Below, one piece after another: positions 58,495 through 64,000 of a stretch of DNA of 64,000 bases. The stretch lies in contig NZ_CP098812.1 of assembly GCF_036825535.1 (NCBI RefSeq), positions 310,001 to 374,000 of the forward strand, given 5' to 3'. Positions within the stretch are counted from its first letter, which is position 1, and each line of letters starts with the position of its first letter. Position numbers and translations under genes: made by a program. Under the pieces are notes generated by a model. That model did no database searches. It was not told the DNA's origin and saw nothing but the letters and a program-made list of their open reading frames with translations. This DNA is from Parasalinivibrio latis. Lineage in GTDB: Bacteria > Pseudomonadota > Gammaproteobacteria > Enterobacterales > Vibrionaceae.

Positions 58495-59051
58495 ATGCTC
58501 AGGCCTTTGTGTGTATCCAGCTCTCCACGTGCTTCCAAAATCAGGTCGCATACTTCACGTACAGCGCCGTAGCCACCCGGAGTATGGGTTACATAGTCTG
58601 CACGACGGGCAAGGAGCGGGTGCCCGTCATTGACACAGACAGACAGGCCAATGTGTTGCATGACTGCCCAGTCAATCAAATCATCACCGATATACGCTGT
58701 CTGTGCTGCTTCAATATTGAGTTTGCCAGCCAGGTCACGGTAAGCCGTCTCTTTGTCATCTTGTCCCTGGTAAATGTGTTTTACCCCAAGGGCTTTCATT
58801 CGCTGCTCGACAATATGTGAGCGTCGCCCTGTGATAACGGCAATTTCCACACCGGCATTCATCAATGCCTTCGCACCATAGCCGTCGCGGGTGTGGAAAG
58901 CTTTAAGTTCCTCCCCATCATTGCCCATATAGATACGGCCATCAGAGAAGACGCCATCCACATCGCAGATGAGCAGTTTGATTTCTGCAGCACGGGAATA
59001 AATATCCGGTGCTACTGAACCATAAAGAGTTTCTATTTTATCTGTGGTCAT
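58491..59051 (-). CDS. kdsC: 3-deoxy-D-manno-octulosonate 8-phosphate phosphatase KdsC
   Basis: HAD-family phosphatase producing free KDO for LPS core. 186 residues: nucleophile motif LLICDVDGVFSDGRIYM, motif II VITGRRS, and motif III GDDLIDWAVM; it belongs to the small tetrameric C0-capped type. It overlaps kdsD by one base and lptC by four. Confidence 0.96.
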   Translation of the reverse strand: MTTDKIETLYGSVAPDIYSRAAEIKLLICDVDGVFSDGRIYMGNDGEELKAFHTRDGYGAKALMNAGVEIAVITGRRSHIVEQRMKALGVKHIYQGQDDKETAYRDLAGKLNIEAAQTAYIGDDLIDWAVMQHIGLSVCVNDGHPLLARRADYVTHTPGGYGAVREVCDLILEARGELDTHKGLSI

Positions 59052-60019
59052 TACATTACCCCGGCTTTAAGCAGGTCGTGCATGTTCAGGGCACCAACCA
59101 GACGGTCACCCTCTTTTACCAACAGTCCATTGATTTTACGGTCTTCCATCATCTTCAGGCCTTCCGCTGCCAGCATGTCTGCCTGGGCAGTGACGGGGCT
59201 GGCTGACATGACTTCCCCAATAGTGGTTTGGTGGATGTCGATACGCTGGTCGAGCAGGCGGCGCAGGTCGCCGTCAGTGAAAATTCCGGCCAGTGTGCCG
59301 TCCTGGTCGACGACAGCTGTCATGCCAAGCCCTTTTTCCGTCACTTCCATCAGTGCATCACGCACAGTGGCTTCTTTGGCAATCAAAGGAAGTGCATCAC
59401 CGGTGTGCATAACATCAGAAAGACGCATCAATAGTTTACGTCCCAGTGCGCCACCGGGGTGGGACAGGGCAAAATCATCTGCAGTAAACCCCCGAGCCTG
59501 CAACAGCGCCACTGCAAGCGCATCTCCCATCACCAGGGTTGCGGTAGTGCTGGAGGTAGGGGCCAGACCCAGTGGACAGGCTTCGTGGGGAACTTTTATA
59601 CACAGATGAAACTGTGCAAGACGGCCCATGGTTGATGCCGGGTTACCCGTCATGGCAATGAAGTCGATACCGAGACGCTTGATGACAGGTAACAGGGTCA
59701 GGATTTCCCCTGCTTCTCCGGAGTTGGAGATGCCAAGAACCACGTCTTCTTTGGAGATCATGCCGAGGTCACCATGGCTTGCTTCGCCAGGGTGGACAAA
59801 AAAAGCGGGAGTGCCGGTACTTGCCAGCGTGGCGGCAATTTTATTGCCGATGTGGCCGGATTTCCCCATCCCCATAACAACGACTTTGCCTTTGCAGTGG
59901 AAAATCCGCTGGCATGCAGCAAGAAAGCCGTCGTCAATATACTGATTGAGCTGGCTGATTGCCTGCTGCTCTGTAGCAATGACATCAAGTGCGGCAGAAC
60001 GGAAATCAAAATCAGACAT
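59051..60019 (-). CDS. kdsD: D-arabinose 5-phosphate isomerase KdsD
   Basis: Converts ribulose-5-phosphate to arabinose-5-phosphate for KDO synthesis. 322 residues: an SIS sugar-isomerase domain (VVVMGMGKSGHIGNKIAATLASTGTPAFFVHPGEASHGDLGM, with LGISNSGEAGEI), then two CBS domains (about 205-320, DVMHTGDALPLI and VMSASPVTAQADML). The gene follows yrbG by 10 bases and precedes kdsC, as in E. coli. Confidence 0.97.
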   Translation of the reverse strand: MSDFDFRSAALDVIATEQQAISQLNQYIDDGFLAACQRIFHCKGKVVVMGMGKSGHIGNKIAATLASTGTPAFFVHPGEASHGDLGMISKEDVVLGISNSGEAGEILTLLPVIKRLGIDFIAMTGNPASTMGRLAQFHLCIKVPHEACPLGLAPTSSTTATLVMGDALAVALLQARGFTADDFALSHPGGALGRKLLMRLSDVMHTGDALPLIAKEATVRDALMEVTEKGLGMTAVVDQDGTLAGIFTDGDLRRLLDQRIDIHQTTIGEVMSASPVTAQADMLAAEGLKMMEDRKINGLLVKEGDRLVGALNMHDLLKAGVM

Positions 60020-60029
60020 GGAACTTCCC

Positions 60030-60995
60030 TTAGGCTGAAACGTTTAGGAACAAGTAACCTTGGTAGGCAAAGAAACAGCCAAGCAACACTAAGCCTTCAA
60101 CACGGTTGATGCGGCGGTTTTTGCCCAGACAGAACACCAGCAGGAGAACAGAGACAGCCAGCATTACATAGTAGTCACGGTGCATGGCGAGCGGGCTGAT
60201 ATCTGATGGGTTAAGAAGGCCCGGCAGGCCCATCACTGCAAGGATGTTGAAAACGTTGGAGCCGATTATGTTGCCCACCGCCATATCATCCTCGCCCTTG
60301 AGGACGCCGGCAACAGAGGCTGCCAGCTCGGGCAGGCTTGTTCCTACTGCGATGATTGTCAGCCCAATCACCAAATCACTCATTCCGAAATGCTTGGCAA
60401 TGGTAACAGCTGAACCCACGACCATATCAGCAGACCACAACAGTACCAGAAGGCCCACGACAACCCAGAAAGCGGCTTTGCCATTGGCGACGCCCTGCGG
60501 AATTTCAGCATCATGTTCTTCGATAAGGGGCTCTTCACCGGGCTTGGCATCGCGGCTTATTTTCAGCATGGCCAACAGGAATATAACGAAAAGGCCCATC
60601 AGCAGGACACCTTCCAGGAAGCCAAGGTGGTTATCCCAAAGCAAGAAGCCTGCAATCAGCGTAACACCAAGCATCAGCGGCAGTTCACGTCGCAGAACTT
60701 CAGAGCTGATGCTGAGAGGCTGGATAATGGCAGTCAGGCCGAGAATCAGGGCAATGTTAGAAATATTGGAGCCGATAACGTTACCGACGGCCGTGTCCGT
60801 TTTCCCTGCGAGGGCTGCTGTTGCAGAGACCATCATTTCAGGGGCAGAAGAACCCATCGCCAGGATGGTCATGCCGATTACCAGCGGTGATATTCCATAG
60901 TTGCGGGCAATTGCGGCTGCACCGAAAACCAGCCGGTCTGCGCTCCAGACGAGCAAGGCCAAGCCGATTACCAGCAGTGCGGAGGCTTCTAACAT
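60030..60995 (-). CDS. yrbG: Calcium/sodium antiporter YrbG (CaCA family)
   Basis: Ten-helix inner-membrane exchanger of 321 residues with the two inverted alpha repeats: TAVGNVIGSNISNIALILGLTA and MAVGNIIGSNVFNILAVMGLPGLL, plus matching GSSAPEMMVS and GTSLPELAAS motifs that coordinate the cations. ATG 60995 is taken because AGGAA lies 6 bases upstream. First gene of the leftward LPS cluster. In E. coli it is adjacent to mlaF; here the CoA-disulfide reductase gene lies between. Confidence 0.93.
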   Translation of the reverse strand: MLEASALLVIGLALLVWSADRLVFGAAAIARNYGISPLVIGMTILAMGSSAPEMMVSATAALAGKTDTAVGNVIGSNISNIALILGLTAIIQPLSISSEVLRRELPLMLGVTLIAGFLLWDNHLGFLEGVLLMGLFVIFLLAMLKISRDAKPGEEPLIEEHDAEIPQGVANGKAAFWVVVGLLVLLWSADMVVGSAVTIAKHFGMSDLVIGLTIIAVGTSLPELAASVAGVLKGEDDMAVGNIIGSNVFNILAVMGLPGLLNPSDISPLAMHRDYYVMLAVSVLLLVFCLGKNRRINRVEGLVLLGCFFAYQGYLFLNVSA

Positions 60996-61068
60996 TGTAT
61001 TTCCTGTTACAAAGATTGCGTAGATATTTGGGGGGCAATTCTGACGGTAATTGGGCCAAAAGTGAAGG

Positions 61069-61094
61069 AAAAGCCGCGACAATGCCGCGGCTTT
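61069..61094 (-). terminator. Rho-independent terminator of the CoA-disulfide reductase gene
   Basis: On the minus strand AAAGCCGCG, loop GCATTGT, CGCGGCTTT, then TCC; 9-bp stem 20 bases after the stop. It separates this gene from yrbG, so the reductase is a single transcription unit. Confidence 0.82.
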
Positions 61095-61113
61095 GAGAGG
61101 TCAGAGGGGAAGA

Positions 61114-62748
61114 TTAGCGAGTCAGTTTCCAGGTCTTGTAACCGCCGGTCAGGTTACGCACCTTGTATCCCATTTGGGCAAGGATCCGCTGTGCAACATG
61201 CCCACGAAGCCCGACTTGGCAAACGATGAGGATCTCTTTGTCTTTTGGCAGTTCATCAGCCCGGTCACGAAGTTCGTCAACCGGGATTGAAACACTGCCT
61301 TCCACAAACCCAAGCTTCTCTCTTTCCCCTGGAGTTCGTACGTCCACAATAATCTGGCCGGGACCCGCCAGGTCAACCTCTTCCGGGTAGCAGATATCTG
61401 TGTCACCCCGGAGCCAGTTGGCGGCTACAAAGCCTGCCAGGTTAACCACATCCTTGGCTGAGCCATAAGGCGGTGCGTAGGTAAGCTCCAGATGCTCCAG
61501 GTCAAACACGGTCAGGTTTCCGCGCTGGGCGGTGGCAATCACATCAATACGCTTGTCCACACCGTCTTTACCCACTGCCTGTGCTCCGAGGATTTTGCCT
61601 TTGGTATCAAACAACAGCTTCATGGATACCGGCGTCGCTCCAGGGAAATAGCCGGCATGGTTATTAGGGTGAACGTATACCTTGCGGTAATCCTGGCCCA
61701 ATTGCTTCAGGCGTTTCTCGTTAAGCCCGGTGCTGGCAATGGTCTGGTCGAAAACACGGCACACTGCTGTACCCTGGGTATGGCGGTAGGTTTTTTCGTC
61801 GCCCAGCATGTTGTCTGCGGCAATGCGCCCCTGGCGGTTTGCGGGCCCTGCCAGTGGGATCAGGCTTGGCTGTCCAGTGACGAAACAGGTTTCTTCCACC
61901 GCATCACCAACCGCATAAATATCCGGGTCACTGGTTTGCATTCGTTCATTAACCGCTATACCTCCCAATGAACCAATTTGGAGGCCTGCATCAACGGCGA
62001 GGCGGGTTTCCGGTTTCACGCCTATGGCGCTGATAACCAAATCCGTACTGAGCGTATCACCGGTGCTCAACTGCAGCAGCAACCCACCTTCTGTTTGCTC
62101 AATGCCGTTGACTGCGGTGTTGAGACGCAAATCCACGCCATTTTCCCTCAAAGCCAGGTGAAGGGGTTCTGCCATTTCGGGATCGACGGGGGTCATCACC
62201 TGAGGCGCCATTTCGACCAACGTAGTGTTGATGCCACGGTGACGGAAAGCTTCAGCCATCTCCAGGCCGATAAAGCCACCTCCGATCACTGTGGTATGGC
62301 GGGCATTCCCTGCACTGGCAAGGATACGATCCATATCGGGGATATTACGCAGTTGGAAAACGCCCGGCAGGGTAAAACCTGGTACAGGAGGAACGACTGG
62401 CGCAGCACCGGGGCTGAGGAGCAATTTGTCGTAAGTAAGTTCATACTCACTGTTATCGGCGAGCCGTTTAATGCGCAGGCTTTTTGATTGGCGGTCGATT
62501 TGAACGACTTCCTCCATCACCCGGACATCGACATTAAACCTACGCTTAAAACTTTCCGGGGTCTGCAGCACCAGGTTGGCGCGGGATGGGATTTCTCCCG
62601 AGATATGGTAGGGAAGGCCACAGTTTGCAAACGAAACGAATTCGCCTCGCTCCAACATGATGATTTCTGATGACTCGCTCATGCGACGGGCCCGGGCTGC
62701 AGCAGATGCACCACCAGCAACACCGCCTATTATGACTATACGTGACAT
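61114..62748 (-). CDS. CoA-disulfide / persulfide reductase fused to rhodanese domain
   Basis: 544-residue FAD enzyme. Residues 1-440 are the pyridine-nucleotide disulfide oxidoreductase part: FAD motif IIGGVAGGASAAARARR, the single catalytic Cys43 in SFANCGLPYH, NAD-binding VIGGGFIGLEMAEAF, and the DPDIYAVGDAVE motif. Residues about 455-544 are a rhodanese with the active Cys in ILIVCQVGLRGHVA. The architecture matches CoADR-RHD/Npsr enzymes (known in Bacillus and Shewanella), which reduce CoA disulfide, CoA persulfide or polysulfide with NAD(P)H. A palindrome over its promoter suggests regulation by a sulfur- or redox-sensing repressor. Confidence 0.9.
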   Translation of the reverse strand: MSRIVIIGGVAGGASAAARARRMSESSEIIMLERGEFVSFANCGLPYHISGEIPSRANLVLQTPESFKRRFNVDVRVMEEVVQIDRQSKSLRIKRLADNSEYELTYDKLLLSPGAAPVVPPVPGFTLPGVFQLRNIPDMDRILASAGNARHTTVIGGGFIGLEMAEAFRHRGINTTLVEMAPQVMTPVDPEMAEPLHLALRENGVDLRLNTAVNGIEQTEGGLLLQLSTGDTLSTDLVISAIGVKPETRLAVDAGLQIGSLGGIAVNERMQTSDPDIYAVGDAVEETCFVTGQPSLIPLAGPANRQGRIAADNMLGDEKTYRHTQGTAVCRVFDQTIASTGLNEKRLKQLGQDYRKVYVHPNNHAGYFPGATPVSMKLLFDTKGKILGAQAVGKDGVDKRIDVIATAQRGNLTVFDLEHLELTYAPPYGSAKDVVNLAGFVAANWLRGDTDICYPEEVDLAGPGQIIVDVRTPGEREKLGFVEGSVSIPVDELRDRADELPKDKEILIVCQVGLRGHVAQRILAQMGYKVRNLTGGYKTWKLTR

Positions 62749-62768
62749 AGCTCACCTCGCGATAAAGT

Positions 62769-62804
62769 TTAATCTAATTTAGATTAAGCTAATTTAAATT
62801 GCAA
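62769..62804 (-). promoter_or_regulatory. Promoter with overlapping 19-bp palindromic operator
   Basis: On the minus strand TTGCAA (62804-62799), 17 bases, TAAATT (62781-62776). The -10 box lies inside the perfect inverted repeat TTAATCTA-ATT-TAGATTAA (62769-62787). A repressor bound there would block initiation of the reductase gene, which starts 21 bases further. AT-rich dyads of this size are typical of ArsR-family sites; the regulator itself is not in the window. Confidence 0.6.
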
Positions 62805-62848
62805 GCGTAATAATTGACCGTATTTTTACCGACCTGACAGTGAGTTTC

Positions 62849-62877
62849 TTGTATTGCGAAAGGGCAAACTCTATCAT
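62849..62877 (+). promoter_or_regulatory. Candidate sigma-70 promoter of the mla operon
   Basis: TTGTAT (62849-62854), 17-base spacer, TATCAT (62872-62877). Start of transcription would be near 62884, about 60 bases before mlaF. Confidence 0.5.
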
Positions 62878-62942
62878 CATGGGTTTGGTAACAGTGTGAA
62901 AACAATACCGTATCACCCGTTGGAGAACGTATTTACTTGGGT

Positions 62943-63740
62943 ATGACTGAACAAAACCTGGTTGAGATCCACGAAATGAGCTTTGCCCGGGGTGATCGGA
63001 AGATCTTTGACCGAGTCAGCCTGACTGTACCCAAAGGCAAAGTCACGGCGATAATGGGCCCATCCGGCATCGGGAAAACAACATTGCTGAGGCTGATTGG
63101 TGGCCAAATAGAACCGGACGAGGGAGAAGTCCTTTTTGCCGGTGAAAATATCCCGTCACTGTCTCGCACTCGCCTGTACCAGCTTCGAAAGCGTATGAGC
63201 ATGCTTTTCCAGTCCGGTGCGCTGTTTACCGACATGAACGTGTTCGACAACATTGCGTTCCCTATTCGTGAGCACACCAAGCTTCCTGAATCTATCATCC
63301 GTACCATGGTGCTGCTGAAGCTTGAGGCTGTGGGGTTACGGGGGGCATCACAACTGATGCCGAGTGAGCTTTCCGGTGGTATGGCCCGGCGGGCGGCACT
63401 GGCGCGAGCTATCGCCCTTGACCCTGAACTTATCATGTATGACGAGCCTTTCGTTGGTCAGGACCCGGTCACCATGGGGATACTGGTTGAGTTGATCCGT
63501 AACCTTAGCCAGGCCCTCGGGCTGACATCTGTTGTGGTCTCCCATGACGTACCGGAAGTGATGAGCATTGCAGACCATGTTTACCTGCTTGCTGAAGGTA
63601 AGGTTATCGCCAGTGGCTCGCCGGATGAGCTTCGCGAGAACACCGACCCGAGAGTCAAACAGTTCCTTACCGGTCTGGCTGATGGCCCGGCACCATTCCG
63701 TTATCCGTCCATGGACATCCGTCAGGAGCTGTTCTCATGA
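62943..63740 (+). CDS. mlaF: Phospholipid transport ATPase MlaF
   Basis: ATPase of the MlaFEDB complex, which keeps outer-membrane lipid asymmetry. 265 residues from ATG 62943 (MTEQNLVEIHEMSFARGDRKIFDRVSL). Walker A is IMGPSGIGKTTLLRLIGG, Q-loop MSMLFQSGALFTDMNVFDNI, signature ELSGGMARRAALARAIA, Walker B LIMYDEPFVGQDP and VVVSHDVPEVMSIADH. A TTG two codons earlier is possible. The C-terminal extension (DGPAPFRYPSMDIRQELFS) matches the MlaF arm that contacts its neighbour subunit. Overlaps mlaE by 4 bases. Confidence 0.96.
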   Translation: MTEQNLVEIHEMSFARGDRKIFDRVSLTVPKGKVTAIMGPSGIGKTTLLRLIGGQIEPDEGEVLFAGENIPSLSRTRLYQLRKRMSMLFQSGALFTDMNVFDNIAFPIREHTKLPESIIRTMVLLKLEAVGLRGASQLMPSELSGGMARRAALARAIALDPELIMYDEPFVGQDPVTMGILVELIRNLSQALGLTSVVVSHDVPEVMSIADHVYLLAEGKVIASGSPDELRENTDPRVKQFLTGLADGPAPFRYPSMDIRQELFS

Positions 63741-64000
63741 TGACTGATTTTATTTCCCGCATCGGCAGCAACAGCCTGGATATGGTACGCACCATGGGAA
63801 AGGCGACGCTGATGCTATTCGGGGCCCTGGTCGGAAAACCCCAGCCACGAAAAATGTTCCCATTGTTAGTGACCCAGCTTTACTCGGTTGGTGTGCGCTC
63901 ACTGGCGATTATTGTGGTATCCGGCCTGTTTATTGGCATGGTGCTGAGTCTTCAAGGTTACCTGGTTCTGTCTGATTTCGGTGCAGAGACAAGCCTTGGC
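63737..64000 (+). CDS. mlaE: Phospholipid transport permease MlaE, N-terminal part
   Basis: The frame from ATG 63737 is open to the window end (88 codons). It starts MMTDFISRIGSNSLDMVRTMGKATLML with GALVGKP, then RSLAIIVVSGLFIGMVLSLQGYLVLSDFGAETSLG. The last stretch is the interfacial helix and first membrane segment of the MlaE/YrbE permease family. The start codon overlaps the mlaF stop (ATGATG), consistent with an mlaFEDCB operon that continues beyond the window. Confidence 0.94.
   Translation, partial: MMTDFISRIGSNSLDMVRTMGKATLMLFGALVGKPQPRKMFPLLVTQLYSVGVRSLAIIVVSGLFIGMVLSLQGYLVLSDFGAETSLG

Noticed and set aside
1..64000. A new defence, secretion or mobile system
   Set aside because: Every sizeable gene matches a known family in its usual neighbourhood. 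No transposase, integrase, toxin-antitoxin pair or restriction gene was found.

Overview
The window is an ordinary chromosomal segment of a gammaproteobacterium, most likely a member of the Vibrionaceae with near-balanced base composition (Grimontia, Enterovibrio, Salinivibrio or Photobacterium would fit). This rests on protein similarity recognised by eye and on gene order. The run uvrA-galU-ssb-csrD, then a complete MSHA type IV pilus locus ending at mreBCD, is the arrangement known from Vibrio. No rRNA, tRNA, insertion sequence, prophage, integron or CRISPR array was seen.

Layout. 1-655: start of the NO-detoxifying flavohemoglobin gene hmp (cut by the window edge) diverging from its repressor gene nsrR, with two NsrR-like operators between them. 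778-4011: rnr and rlmB (RNA decay, 23S rRNA methylation). 4109-5690: the rpsF-priB-rpsR-rplI operon with promoter, S6:S18 leader RNA and terminator. 5761-6554: a heptanucleotide array abutting a DUF481 outer-membrane protein gene. 6719-9253: dnaB and alr. 9272-10971: lysC read leftwards behind a lysine riboswitch. 11209-14121: a class V aminotransferase gene converging on a PglL-type O-oligosaccharyltransferase gene. 14156-18071: LexA-controlled uvrA and galU. 18426-19942: ssb and a LysR regulator gene.

20117-38372 is the MSHA pilus locus in full: csrD (=mshH), mshI J K L M N E G F, the pilins mshB A C D O P, and the large adhesin-like mshQ. The assembly ATPases, platform, secretin and all minor pilins are present; the prepilin peptidase is not and must lie elsewhere. 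A general O-glycosylation enzyme lies about 6 kb upstream.

38528-51538: mreBCD, maf, rng, yhdP, a nitrilase-family amidase gene, tldD, darP (opposite strand) and pmbA/tldE: cell shape, envelope lipid transport and proteolytic maturation. 51621-60995, on the minus strand: mgtE, and the nitrogen-PTS/LPS-transport cluster yrbG-kdsD-kdsC-lptC-lptA-lptB-rpoN-hpf-ptsN-rapZ-npr. 61114-62748: a CoA-disulfide reductase/rhodanese fusion gene placed between yrbG and mla, with a palindromic operator over its promoter. 62943-64000: mlaF and the start of mlaE (outer-membrane lipid asymmetry).

No clearly new multi-gene system was found. The most interesting signals are the AT-rich, probably exchanged mshQ with a 489-bp gene-free stretch before it, the oligosaccharyltransferase close to the pilus locus, the palindromic operator in front of the persulfide/CoA-disulfide reductase gene, the tandem NsrR boxes, and the heptamer array.
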